A DNA stretch of 64,000 bases from Cheilinus undulatus. Lineage: Eukaryota; Chordata; Actinopteri; Labriformes; Labridae. The translations under genes were made by a program, and so were the position numbers. Under the pieces are notes generated by a model. The model was not told where the DNA came from and searched no databases. It saw nothing but the letters and a program-made list of their open reading frames with translations. The stretch spans positions 731,501 to 795,500 of the forward strand of contig NW_024571676.1 of NCBI RefSeq assembly GCF_018320785.1, written 5' to 3'. Shown here in pieces: positions 24,401-36,034 of this stretch (its first letter is position 1; each line of letters begins with the position of its first letter).

Positions 24401-26757
24401 ACATTTTATTTACATTTTATTTTAGTTCACCTTTGATGACTTTTCATTATACGCATAATTTTAGTATCATATAGAAATGGGCTGATGCACATTGTTTTCA
24501 GTCCCAATTCAATTGCAACACATCAGTACTGATACCAGATACAACAGATATTTTTTTTAAAATCATATTTAAATCCCAACTGTTTCTGGTGGTATTCTTA
24601 GTGTTATAAATTACACAAAGTATTTTAAGATTTAGCAAATGCATCTGGGTCAGTACTTCAGTCTTATCTGGAGGGTGTATGATTTCTCTAAAGTGCCAAA
24701 GGTAGGAGCAAATTTAGTGAAAATATATTTTAGAGGATTAGGACATGTATAAGTACCCCAAATTTCAAGACAAGATGGCAAGGTTTTTTGTAGATGAAGA
24801 AGAAATACTGTAAATTCTAGAGAAGCCAGTGAAGAGCTTTGGAAGGTGGTACAATGAGGACCTTAATTTTTTCCCCTTCTTATATACAAATAAATTCTAA
24901 ACTTAAAAAAATAAAATAAAATGCTGGAGATGTTCATAACATTTAGCCCATGACAGAGTCTGTCTTTAATTTCTTCTGGGGAAAAAACATGCCGTTCTCA
25001 CTGCCCAATCCAAAAATGTGATTGTGTTCATTTTCTGCTCTTTAGAGAGCCACAAATCAATATTAAGGAGACTGTTATTCAACTTAAATGCAGGAAAAAA
25101 TCTCTCCTTTTGATGATAAGCATGAATTATTGTTTGTTTTACTGATAGTGAAAGAGAGAGGGGGAGAGAGAGAGACGGGGAGAAAGAGAGGGAGAGAGAG
25201 AATGTTGCAACTTGAAGTGCTGTCGGTCTACAGTTTGATTTTTGCTTTTAAACGATGTGAAATGGATCAGACCAGACAGTGTAGAGAGATCAAGGAGGGC
25301 TAAAAACACTGAGTCATCAGCTCTAGACGCACACTGAAACGGGTAGCTTAACTGTGGTGGAAACGCAAATCCCCTGCTGCACTGGGCTGCCATGCCGAGT
25401 CAAGCAGAGAGGCTCCATGTAACGCAAAAGCCCCACGTGTCACTTTCTGGCAAGGGAACGTCACTGTCACTCCCACCTCATCTGGAAAGACCCATCCTTT
25501 TCCCCTCCTTCCTCTCAATACCAAACTGCTGACTTTCTGTGCATTTTTTGAAATTTAAGTGGGCAGAGTTACCTTTGACTTTGAAGTTCACTTATACTTT
25601 CATTTATCTTTAAAAACATATATATTAAGCAAAGAGGAATAAACAGAATGTTGATCGATGTAGAATTTGAACTTAACCCAGAAATTGAATTAAATATTGC
25701 TTATATTATTCACACATTATTATTATTTATTATAATAGTTAATAAATAATCTAATGATTGACAAAGAGTCTGTTATTATGGATAAAAAATTGAACATCCA
25801 TTAAAGAAAGACTAAAAGCTTTTTGATGTTAAGAACAGCTTAAGGCTAGTACCATTAAAATATTTCGGGTCAGACCAGTAAACAATTCAAAATTAAAGCA
25901 CAAACTTATAAAGTGAAAAAAATGTTTCACAGATTTAGCCTCTTAATTCCACTCTCAGAGATTGATGTTACTACCTTTAAATGTACAAAATTTACTCACC
26001 GTGGACCACATCCCTGGACCCCCCTAGAAAGGTCTGAGCACACATGGTCAGAATGGTATCACCTCTGCCTCACTTTGAGCCAGGAAAAACCATGAACAGT
26101 GTGGTTGTCAGGACAATGTGTTGTTCTCTAGTTTTCCATCTATGTATGAGCTTGGTTCAACATGTACTCATTCGGTACATGTCTGTACAGTACAAAGACA
26201 CATACCTTTACACCCCTAGAAAATATCAAACCCAACGCCCAGGTAACGGGATCAGTCTTGGAGCTGAATCTTTCTATCCCATTCCCCCCCAGCAGCAGAA
26301 ACCCACCACCACATATAGATTCTGGTCCTGTGGGAAACACTGCACTTACCTTCTCGGTCTTTTCTTTGGTACATCATTGTCTGTTTGAAGATCAGAAGTA
26401 GCCTCTGCTCGGGCAAGCTTGCGTCGAGCATCTTCATATGTGTCTGTCAAGTGACAAAAACAAGACAAAACATATGGTTACAGCTAAATTGTTACACCTA
26501 CCCCCTGCCAGCCCCCTACCAAAAAAACCCTTTGCCTGACCTGCATGTCCAAGTGCACGAACACTGTATGTCCCCCATGAAGCATCCGGTTGTTGTCGCT
26601 GTTTCACTGCTTTGGTGACATTAAGATTGTGGCCTTCTGGCCAAAAACAGTCCGTCTTGTCCTCATCAGTGAACCAACATGATGGAATAATATCCACAAG
26701 AGCCTTTCCTTCACTTGTCACTTCCTCCCTGAACTCCACAATGCTGAAGAGGGGCAT
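15414..26757 (-). CDS. DUF4806-type protein, five exons, second gene of a CACTA/EnSpm-like module
   Basis: Five minus-strand exons join in phase: 26757-26541, 26443-26350, 23317-22603, 17701-17542, 15598-15414 (1371 nt, 456 aa). Junctions are CAG/GT with AG acceptors and phases 1, 2, 0, 1; no stop or frameshift is seen. Residues 1-90 begin MPLFSIVEF and include CFWPEGHN, a block ending TKAVKQR and TYEDARRKL. Residues 100-165 are acidic and Pro-rich. Residues 169-253 are nine 9-aa repeats (SATPTLRDP). A Leu/Lys-rich helical stretch follows (about 270-305), then the conserved C-terminal domain: [40 protein letters not shown] and ALSKWF. This matches, from family knowledge, the C-terminal domain named DUF4806, of unknown function, found in proteins carried by fish and invertebrate transposons. 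It starts 24 bp after the transposase pseudogene stop. It may be a still-active element gene, a recent insertion or a co-opted gene; the joins are predictions. Confidence 0.72.
15599..17541. other. Intron 4 of the DUF4806-type gene
   Basis: AT-rich DNA between exons 4 and 5. No recognisable element or motif-bearing ORF was seen. The plus-strand 148-codon frame at 16953-17399 shows no known motif and is not called. Confidence 0.5.
18810..22195. mobile_element. Unclassified element with long inverted repeats in intron 3
   Basis: The segment at 18812-19080 is the diverged inverted complement of about 21910-22190. Shared tracts include AATGCATTTCAATGGTAGTC (18961; complement near 22015-22035), CAGCTTTTCTTGTC, and GCAGAAGCAGCTCAT/GTAGAAGCAGCTCAT. 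The 2.8 kb between has no recognisable protein. Substitutions between arms show it is old. The outer ends and target duplication are not defined. It lies in the 4.9-kb intron between exons 3 and 4 of the DUF4806-type gene. Confidence 0.55.
20884..20922. repeat. (AAAC)n microsatellite
   Basis: About seven CAAA/AAAC units followed by an A tract. Confidence 0.9.
22872..23126 (-). repeat. 27-bp coding minisatellite in exon 3 of the DUF4806-type gene
   Basis: Nine 27-bp units encode SATPTLRDP and variants ([29 protein letters not shown]). The unit length is a multiple of three, so copy-number change would keep the frame. The plus-strand open frames here are mirror images of the repeat. Confidence 0.9.
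23318..26349. other. Intron 2 of the DUF4806-type gene
   Basis: AT-rich sequence without a recognisable coding motif. A GA-rich tract lies at 25149-25202. No repeat ends were recognised. It separates the 94-bp exon 2 from exon 3. Confidence 0.5.
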
Positions 26758-26781
26758 GCTGCAAAGTTAATATGAGGTAGA

Positions 26782-28784
26782 TCAACAGCCGTGTAACTGG
26801 GGAAAGGCCACATTTTCATCTTTAACAGGAAGCAGTACCAGTTTTTTTGTCAAGTCAGTCAGAAGCACGCCGTGAAGCCTGTCAGAGAGCTGTGTCACCT
26901 TTCTGATCCCCATGCAAGAAACGTCAATAGGATAATCATAAAAGCGTCCTTGTCTTTCATAAAACTGGCACACAGCATACATTTCTCCAGATGCAAACTC
27001 CACAATGTTCTTCACAACAGCAACTTTGCCCTCAACATCAAAGCTGTTGTTGCCTTGAGAACAAGATATTATGTTTCCCTCGTGTATGTATCTTTTGTAC
27101 TGTATACAAGGAGGAACGTTAGAGAGAGTTGGACCACAGACATGCAGTGGCTGAGGCTTGTTCCTCATTTCCTTGATCTCTCCTTGAGGACAGCTGGGTT
27201 TTTCACCTAAGCGCCGTACAACTTGTTGGACAGGGTTTTGTGGTCTTCTTACCAGCTTCTTTAATGTCCCCAGATAATTTTCGAAAGGGAAACATGAAAC
27301 ACTGTCTAGGGGACCAAACTTTCTTGCATCATCAGCCAGGTGTATTAGAGAGTGGGTGTTGTACACAAGGTGCTCTGTTCCATAAATCTTTGCAAAGTTG
27401 GTCACATAACATTTCAATAGTTTTTCTGCATAATCACAGTATTCGCGACACAAAGCTGGGCTAAGTAGAATTCTTATTGCCACAGACAGCAACATAAAGT
27501 TCTTGTACAGTCTTGTAGGTAAACGTCCTTTAAGAACCACAGGACCCGTGTATAACAAAAATTGTCTGAATTCTGTGGCCTTCCACTGACTGTATTCCAT
27601 AAGTGACCGTGGCTTTTGAGCAAAATTCCACCGGAGATGTTCTCTGATTAGTTTCAAGTGGCTGGAGATAACTGTGATGGTGGTTGCAGAAATCCTACAC
27701 TGTAATGGCTCTTTGATCCACAGACTCATAAGTTTTCCAAATTTCCTAGGCAAACTAGATGCATGCAATCAAGGACAAAGCATGACACCATTCCTATGCC
27801 TAGCCCTTGCAGGGGTGAAACACCATGATGATGTTTGTCATCTGCCATACGTTCAAACTGTTCATCTGTTCTCAGTGGTGCAGCCAGATTTGGAAATATA
27901 ACCCTGTTCTCTGTTCGAACCCCATGCTCTGTACAGCGTTCACAGGAGCTGTAACCTGAATGACCCTTGGTACATTTTAAGAAGGCACGGGCAGGGGCAT
28001 CACAGATGAAGGCATCAGGAAGTGCAATCTTGTAATGTATTCCATTGTAATGTAAACCCTCCTGAGTTACATGCTTCAGGTCATGGATGAAGTCCTTCAG
28101 GTATTCCTCAACAGAGTTAGGCTTTGTAGGACCTGCATACAGACCAATGATGATAATATTACATCCTGAAATTTCTTTGACGTTACCCAAAAAATATGCC
28201 ATAACTCCATTTTTGAGTTTTGAAGAAGAGGGGCAATCCATCAATGTTGTCACGAAGAGTTAGAGTCTCAACTGACGGTTGAGATTGCTGTGACAGCAAT
28301 GTAATTAGAGCATTTGATATCCCAAAATGATGATAACAACCATCCCCAATGTCTTTGACTTCACATGTTTTTGTAGTCGATAAAAGAGTCCTTGGATCTT
28401 TGGGCAAATCCAGGCCACACCGCACTAAAATTTGTAGTAGCTCTGACAGGGCACTGTGTGAAATGTTGTGACTTGCTGCCCAATCAGCCAACTTCCTTTT
28501 GACATCAGTGAGAGGCTCAGTTTCTTCAGTGCAACCATCAGAATTAAACTCTTCATTGCTGTCATTGGATAACATGTCATAATCTGGTTCTTGGTGACTT
28601 TCATATTGAAAAGCCTGCAAATCCAGCACTTCCTTATGAATCTGGCTTTCTGGTTCGGTGACATAGCCTGGGTTTGATGAGACACTATTTTCGTAATGTC
28701 CCAACATCTGCAAGTGCTCATCAACTCTTGCTTTAATTCGTCTCCGTCTGGTCCGTGAGCAACCACAGTAATCCATTTCTGGAT
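26782..28784 (-). pseudogene. CACTA/EnSpm-like transposase, frameshifted
   Basis: The minus strand encodes about 660 residues in three frames. An acceptor (TTTGTTACAG) ends at 28785 and the likely start is the ATG at 28776 (MDYCGCSRTRRRRIKARVDE). Segment one runs to about 28240 (DWAASHNISHSAL, DLPKDPRTLL, NIDGLPLF). Segment two, about 28225-27735, has SVEEYLKDFI, CDAPARAFLKC, GHSGYSSCERC and MHLVCLG. Segment three, to the stop at 26782, has KATEFRQFLLYTGP, YNTHSLIHLADD and FPFENYLGTLKKLVR. The order matches animal transposases related to plant En/Spm (Transposase_21 and DUF4218 regions). Frames shift near 28190-28245, probably twice within about 50 bp, and again near 27735. No other stops were seen, so the decay looks recent. 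The superfamily is inferred from family knowledge. Confidence 0.7.
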
Positions 28785-28799
28785 CTGTAACAAAGATTT

Positions 28800-31690
28800 T
28801 CAAAGTCAGACATCATTCATGATCATATATGATTCCTGAGAATGTATGGAGTGAGTTTGAGTCCTAAATTATTGAACTCTACTTTTTTTTAATTTAGTTT
28901 GTGAGAAAAAAAAGTCACCCATGCAAAAAAAAAAAAAAAAAAGAAATATTTCTTTACACATGTAAACCATCAGTCTTTAACTTTTTTTCTTAATAGAAAA
29001 TTCTGGTTACAGTTCCCTTTTCACAGTGATGGGACTTTTAATCTCATCAACAGCATTAGGGCATGCTCCAAGCATTTCTCTGTTGCTCTGCCAAACTTCA
29101 TGTCATGCAATTCTCAATGACACTTGTGGGTGGGCTCTTTCAGGCATGTGCTCATTGCCTGGTTAACCTTAAATGACAGCCAATGTTAACCTTTTTGCGT
29201 GAATCACTGCAAGCTGCTGTACCACTAGACTATGAACCTCATAGTCGAATCAGACTCCACCCACTGTCCTGTGGTGCTGGGATTGTTTATCTCCTCAGAT
29301 GGCAAGCACATGGCTAGTTATGTATGCATCCATCTAAATTGATGCTTCAAGCAATGCTTTTATTTTGAAATTCCCCCCACACGCCTGTTGACATTTTCCA
29401 CTTCAAGCAGTGTCTTCAATAAGCTAGCTGAAATCTAGCCTACCGGCAGCAGTGGCTTAAAGTTTTGCAGCTGAAGGAAAGAGGATATCCTCTCCTCTCT
29501 CAGCTGTGTGGACATATTTAAGACAGACACTACTGCAGGACTGGTCTCTCCCCTTAGTTTGTCGACTACTTCTACATCTTTATTCGTATGCAACCGCCGT
29601 ATGAGATCGTTTGCGGATAAAAAAACTCAGCTCATTATGACTGACTTCGTGTGAGAGTTGTCCGATGCTGCAGAGGTCTGAAGGGCTAATTTAGAGCAGA
29701 AATATCTGAGAAGTCCACATTGGAGCCCGACCAATTTATCGGGGGGCCGATAAACCGGGCTGATTTTAGCGTTTCATAGATTAATCAACACCGACCAATA
29801 TGTAGCTGATATTTAACTTTTTTGCTGCATAGGGATTGTCTCTGCTCCTGATGCTCTGTATGTGTCCCTGTTGAACTCAGCCAAAGTGCCAGGCCCCTTC
29901 CCCTCAGACGCAGAGTGCCACAGCAGCTCTCCTTCACTCAGTGTTGCCAACTTAGCAACTTAGTCGCTATATTTGGCGACTTTTCAGACAAATCTAGCGA
30001 TTTTTTCCTGGTGTGACTGGAGCATTTTGGAGACTTTTACATGAAAACACGTATCTTTGTTGCTCTTCTCACTGAGCAGCAGGTGCTGCCTCCCCGTCCC
30101 TAAGCACTCATAGGCAGGCCCATCTTCGCGCAGTTCGACTGCAGCAGAGTAGAGGACTAATGCTTGTTTCAGACTGGGATCGTGTTTTGCTGCACGTGTG
30201 TGCTGCGCGTTAGGGGGTAAATCACAGTTGCATCCCGATATGATTCGATTTCAATATTTTGGAAAACGATACGATTTTTTGGATATCACAAAATCTGCCA
30301 CGAAACGATCTCGATTTGATATAAGGCCCAGGATCGATATCTGGCAATTTTTTGCAAAAATTTCACATAGTTACAGAAAAAAAAAAAACAGTTTCTGCAA
30401 TTTAATTATTTACACGTCTCTGTATTTACAAAAAAACATGTCTTTAACAAAAACAACAAAGATATGATTACCCCTGTTTACCTTTAAATTAGGAACACAA
30501 CTATGCACATTTGTGTTAAAACATGTTGATTTAAAACAGCAAACATTTTCAGTACCAAACATTTTATTTCCTCACATCCTCAGATCACTCTAAAGCACCA
30601 ATAGCTATGGACTTTTTCTGCAGCCCTTTATAGTAATGATCAAAATGTGTGGCCTGTGTTCCCATTTGCTCTATATCAGCTCTTCATATTTTACACAGGG
30701 GCCTATTAATGTGGCAGAATTTAGTTTATTCACTTTAAGAGATTTAAATGAGGTAAAATATGTGGCATATGATGTTATATAAGGATTCTTTATCATTTTT
30801 ATTGATTGCAACCTTGATTTTAATAAATTGAAAGGTTAGACAGAATACTAGAGCAAAATTTCATTATGAAAGACGTCCCTGTGATGTGCAGCTTTATAAC
30901 AAGAGCGAGGGGGTGGGAGTATACAGAGAACAGCTGTCCTGCTTGAAGCACGTTAAGGTTGGACAGCTTATATTTTCATTATAAATCTACATGTAAAAAA
31001 AGCGTATGAAGGAGATATGCAGCAGCTGACTTTTTCCACTCTGTGTCTGCTGCAGGCAGCACTTGCGCTACCTCAGCCATAACGGGTGGAGTGTTTTTAT
31101 CTGTGAATGATCTCTATACATGATCTATACACAGATAAACAAAGGGGAGAGGTCCATCCTGCAGTAGCGTCACACAGGGCGCGAGTTTTCTGCGTATCAG
31201 CTGCATCTCCCTGCTCTCAAAGCCCTGTCCTCAAAACGACTTGATTTGGTGTACAGTGGAAATTTATCAGGAACTTTTCAAAATAAAAAAGCATTCTGTA
31301 CAAGTGAACAGAGTTTCTCTATAGAAATGCTAATGAATGCATAGGCCACAACTTGTCCACAAGAGCGTTTTGGAGTTGTTAGATTGTGTATTTGATGAGG
31401 GAAAGCAAAAATTCCATCAGCTAACATAGGGTTAGCAGTGCAGCTGGTTTAACGGTCCCCCCAGTTCTAGAAACAGCTTGCACTGGCAACGAAAGGAAAC
31501 TAACCTATTACCAAGACTATAGGAATTATGGCAATGGACGAATTTGCCAAAATGTTGAAGTATCCCTTTAAGAATTGTGGGGTGCAGCAGAGAAAGGAGA
31601 CACACAATGTTCATCTCCATATTCAGATAATAATCATACAAAATAAGGGCAAATTGCAGGAAGCTGACTTCCCAGAGGTTTTCATGTAAA
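28800..31690. other. Intergenic DNA with pieces of fish MITEs
   Basis: Three dispersed-repeat tracts are recognisable: 29733-29815 (GAGCCCGACCAATTTATCGG, related to CCGATATATCGG MITEs), 29940-30010 (CAGTGTTGCCAACTTAGCAA, a hAT-like end), and 30225-30345 (CGATACGATTTTTTGG-type repeat). None has a clear matching partner end. A poly-A tract at 28927-28942 is also present. The upstream exon implied by the transposase acceptor, and the 5' end of the CACTA-like module, should lie here but could not be placed. Confidence 0.4.
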
Positions 31691-31694
31691 AAGG

Positions 31695-31743
31695 AGTATA
31701 CTGTGTACATGCCCTTAGCCCAAGGACATGTACACAGTATACT
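31695..31743. repeat. Perfect short inverted repeat (hairpin)
   Basis: Arms of 17 bp, AGTATACTGTGTACATG and its exact complement, enclose a 15-base loop that itself contains CCTT...AAGG. No terminator or RNA context is evident. Confidence 0.85.
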
Positions 31744-31984
31744 GTTCTCTAATCAAGCATCCGAGTTGTAAAAAGGCTTTCACCTACACTATTAAGATTC
31801 TCAGGACCAATAGCATTTTAAAGGAAGAGGGCTATTTTAAACAGCTTTTCTCTTAGTTTGCTTTTATGTTATTTCAATGTTTTCAATCTATTCAATGAAA
31901 GACTTTTTACAAGGCTTAACTCAGATATAATGTAGTCATACAAATATTCAACCATCTCCATAACTTTTCAGTGCAAGTTATTTA

Positions 31985-32125
31985 TTCTACTTTGAACAGC
32001 CATATCACTTGCGCCTACTCTTTGGAACTTTCTTCCACTCCAGTTGTGCTCATCTGCTTCGGAAGAGGTTTTTAAAAGGAGCTTAAGACACATCTTTTCA
32101 GATTGGTTTTTGAACATCTATAACA
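31985..32125 (+). mobile_element. LINE reverse-transcriptase C-terminal tail
   Basis: The plus strand reads PTLWNFLPLQLCSSASEEVF followed by KRSLRHIFSDWF, matching the LWNSLP...FKxxLKTHLF tail shared by L2-like fish LINEs. Only this 3' stub is present. Confidence 0.55.
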
Positions 32126-32555
32126 TTGATTTGGATATGTGCAATTTAAGGCTGTTGGAATGAATTTTGGGGTTCGAATATAATTCGAACATTAAAAACT
32201 TCTTGAAATTCAAATGCTTAAATCCCTATTCGACTACGTTTTTTATATAAACCTTTAGACGTTTTTAATCGTTCTCAAGTCTCTTCTCTCTCTCCTTGGC
32301 TTCTACTTCACTCATATGTGCATAGAAACCAAATGTTTCGTCACATGACATGTGACATGAGAAACAATAAAGTTTTCACACTCATAACATTGAGGCGCAG
32401 CATGACGATTGGGCATTAAACATCAGGATGTGCGTTAAAAGTTAAACGGGGGATGAATATTATTGCGGAGGAGGAGGAGGAGGGGAGCACAGAAAATGAG
32501 GAGGGTTGAGGTGCGGCAACAGGGACGCACTGGGAGGAGAAAAGTGCTCTCAGTG

Positions 32556-32880
32556 CCATGGGGGACTTTTTTGGGGATGTTTATCGCCAAGGTGGTGCAC
32601 ACGCTGGTGGTGATTTGGCAAGTAAGGCTTCAGTACAACAAGAGATGCTGATGTACGAGAGTGAAACCGTGCTGCCCACCGACAGTAACCCGCTGTTGTC
32701 GTGGAAAATGTCCTGGTCCAGGTATCCTTTCCTGTCCTGGCTGGCGCTGTTACCTGTGCATCTCGGGCACCTTTGTCAGGCAGAGAAAACCCTGTCCGCC
32801 CTGGACGGGACAATTGTGAACAAAAAACGTTCTGCTCTTGATTCAGAAAACGTGGATAGCCGTGGATAGTGCATTTGTGT
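32556..32880 (+). pseudogene. hAT transposase C-terminal (dimerisation) fragment
   Basis: A plus-strand open stretch contains blocks of the hAT C-terminal domain in two frames: LGDFFGDVY, an acidic linker, NPLLSWK before YPFLSWLA, then a frameshifted RYLCISGTFV-type block at about 32750, and finally TIVNKKRSALDSENVD. These are the NPLxWWK, YLCIPGTSVPSERVF and KRSALxPENVD landmarks of ZBED/hAT transposases. The frameshift in the middle and lack of upstream domains show it is a relic. Confidence 0.65.
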
Positions 32881-33022
32881 AAATGGCTATCCTGCTTTTC
32901 ATTTCTTCTGCTTTTTGGCAGTGAAACCAAATGCCTCAAGTGACACCTGTTTCTGGGGTTTTTCTGAATGAGCTACAGGTTTTGGGGCTCTGACTCCAGC
33001 ATTGGAGGAGGAGGCTGTAGCA

Positions 33023-33561
33023 CAGGGGTCTCAAATTCATTTAAGGAAGGGACTGGATTTGATCTAATGAGATGTCCTGTGTGCCACACAATTTTGTTTA
33101 GAAATATCAGTACGACAAACAACTGATCTATAGGCTGCTGTAATGTTTATTAAGAGAAATGATCCAATATTAGATGCAGGTACCATTTAATGAGTGCTGC
33201 ATGTTTGCACACTAAAGGGTTAATTAGCTACTTTAGAAGGAGAATCTATTTGCAAGTAATCTAAACAGGTCAGGCAAAAATATGCTGACCTTGTAACATG
33301 ACAAGTTTTATAGATTTTAACGCTTTTTAGAATCCACTGATGATGAATTTACAAGACTGGAATATCATTCAACATGACTGTTTATGGCTTTAAAACAGCA
33401 ACCTGTTCACAAAACCTGGTCTGAACCCTATTTCACCTAGCCTGGCTGGAGAAAGACAGAGACAAGAGGGAGGGAGGAAGGGAGAGAGCGACATAGAAAG
33501 AGAGAGAGAGAGTGAGAGAAAGAGAGAGAGAGGGAGGGAGAGAGAGAGGGAGGGAGGGAGG

Positions 33562-33612
<51 letters not shown>

Positions 33613-34830
33613 TCTCTCTCTTTTTTGCAGAGATTCGCACACTGCTGCCCTGTTACTGTTTATAAAGCTGCAAACCCTCACCGGCTGAGTGAAAACTTGA
33701 CTTTTAAACCCATGTATGAGCCCTACAGTCGTTCTTTTTCATGTCCACTCTATCTGAATCCCTCTGACATCCCTGCACGTCTCATGAACTGGAGCATCTC
33801 TGTGCGTAATGTAGCTCTGTATCAAGATCAAACATGCTAACCTCTTATGCCTCATGCCTCATGCGTGTGTCCACATTAGGATTATATTTTCAGTTACAAA
33901 GTTTTGTTTTTGTCGTTATGAGAGGAACTTTCACTGTTTGATGAGACCTGGAGTTAAACACGCCACAGGATTTATAAACCATGTCCCGTTTAAACTGAAG
34001 TGATCAAGACCATAATTTCACTTCTTGTTGACATAAAATTAAAACATGTAAATAAAATTAGTTCATATTAGTTTGGCATTACAGATTGTAATAATCAGGG
34101 ATTAAATCAGGCTGGAGATTGAACTGAGTCACTCACCAAAGCGAGATACAATGTCTGCGTTTGTGGCTGAAGGACAATTACGCAGGGAAATCATTTGTCA
34201 TCCTGAGTGCAGCTGTTTTAATCCCACTCAGGAGAAGTTTGGTTTTACAAGGAAAAAACCTCTGGATGCATTTATAGACTTATTTAATCTCCTATCTCTG
34301 AGCCTTCATGACACATGACACATCAGTGAGCTGTGATGTCTGCGTCATTTCAATAATGAGCTGAGGAAAAACAGCGGAGACTGTTAGACCAGCACCCTGG
34401 TAGCCTAAGTACCGCTGGCATTAAACTCAGACAGAACCAGAACCCTGGACCAAGCAAAACTCATTGATGCCTTCACCCTCAACCATAACAAGAAGAAGAT
34501 TGTTTTATCACGAAGACATCAAACTAGCGTGTTTTGTCATCTGCAGGGTGTTAATTAAATGCATTGTGGATTTAGGCACCTGTTTTGAATTGTTCTTATA
34601 TCTTAATGCTTATTCATATTATGGATATAATATGAACTGAGCCTTTTGTTGGCTTTAAAGCTGCAGTGTTGTTGACTGGCGGCAGAAACTGGTGGATTTT
34701 TGCGACTGAGGCTGTAGTGTGCGTGCGTAAAAAGGCGCGGGCCGCACTAACACTACACTTTGATGTCAAGTGGGGGGCCAAAAGATATCTTCCTGTGGGC
34801 CACAATTGGCCCGCGAGTTTGAGACCCATG
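33023..34830. mobile_element. hAT-like non-autonomous element with CAGGGGTCTCAAA ends
   Basis: The left end CAGGGGTCTCAAATTC and right end, reverse complemented, CATGGGTCTCAAACTC form terminal inverted repeats. Flanking 8-mers CTGTAGCA and GTGTACTA match at only five positions, so the duplication is weak. The interior near the right end (GTGGGCCACAATTGGCCCGC) is typical of this fish repeat family. The interior contains the GA microsatellite and no gene; the 71-codon frame at 33625-33840 has no motif. Confidence 0.5.
33470..33612. repeat. GA/GGGA-rich microsatellite
   Basis: About 140 bp of (AG)n interspersed with GGGA units. The minus-strand Ser/Leu-rich open frames are artefacts of this repeat. 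Confidence 0.95.
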
Positions 34831-35630
34831 GTGTACTATAACCCCAACACTGTCTTCTTCAACAGTACATTAACTTCCCAGAGACGTCAATAAGTAATGT
34901 GTATTTTTTTCCCCTCCCTCTAATTTTCCAAATGACAGAAATCCATCGTGGTGACGGAGAACTTTAATCCATGAGTGCAGTATGATTTGGAAATCAGACC
35001 TTGAGATCAGACAAAGGAGCACATGAGCTTCATTCATACTGGTATTTGCTGCTGTAATCCTTTTGTTTGTATTCATCCATTTCTTTTTCTTTCCATTTCT
35101 GTGTTCCAAGGTGTAAAACCTCATTTGGACAATCAGTGCAGTGAGCCTTTGGAACACTCGTCTAAATGTTATTACATGCACAAATTATAACATGTTTACA
35201 CGCCTGACCAAGAAGTGGTTACTTTCAGTACAAACCTGTACACACTGATGAGCTGTGTGCATGTGTGTGTGAGGGTGTGTGTAGGTGTGTGTGTGAGGGT
35301 GTGTGCATGGCTGTGTGCATGTGGTAATGTGTAGGTGTGCGTGAGAGACAGTGTGGCTCCTTTTAAAACAACACAGTAAGACTGATCGTTTTATGAAACT
35401 GAACTGTTCAATCAGTATAAATGCTTTTTTATTTGTGTAAATGTGACATCAACCTGTCCAGGGACTGCAGGTGGAAACTAGCATTTTTACTAAAACTTGG
35501 CACATAACATATTATCATTGTATTTGATTAATGTTTTTTTTGTGCATTGTCCCTGATCAAATAAATAAATTCAAATTCAAATTTTACTTTAGGCTGGACC
35601 AAGATGGTTAAAGTTTTTTTCTGTCTTTAT

Positions 35631-36026
35631 TAGGGGTGCACCAATTGCAATTTTCTGGCCGATCACCGATCTTTAAAAAGCCTGACCTTCCAATTCAGAT
35701 TTTTTTTCTTTTTATAACTGACAGCATACACCTTCAATGTTCCAATCTTATTTTATTGAAAAACACTTAATACCTGTGAAACAATACACACTTGTTTTTT
35801 CAACTGCACATGAAGTAGGTCTCTCAAATATAAATTAAAAGTTTAGAGCATTACTGTGCAAACTACTAAATTATATCAGTTCCTTTAGTCTTTAATTCTT
35901 CACATTTTAGTTGGTAGAGGTACATATGACACCGATCTTTTCCAAGTATCAGCCGATCACCAATCCCCCAAAATTAAGGAAATACGCGCCGATTCCGATT
36001 TTGGCCGATCGATCGGTGCACCCCTA
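35631..36026. mobile_element. hAT-type MITE with TAGGGGTGCACC ends
   Basis: Terminal inverted repeats TAGGGGTGCACC and GGTGCACCCCTA enclose 396 bp, with subterminal GGCCGATC motifs on both sides. Flanks GTCTTTAT (35623-35630) and GTCTTCAT (36027-36034) form an 8-bp target duplication with one mismatch, characteristic of hAT insertion. There is no coding capacity. Confidence 0.85.
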
Positions 36027-36034
36027 GTCTTCAT

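Noticed and set aside
32550..32939. 129-codon minus-strand ORF
   Set aside because: Antisense to the hAT C-terminal fragment, whose landmark motifs are on the plus strand.
33433..33681. Ser/Leu-rich minus-strand ORFs
   Set aside because: Translation of a GA microsatellite.
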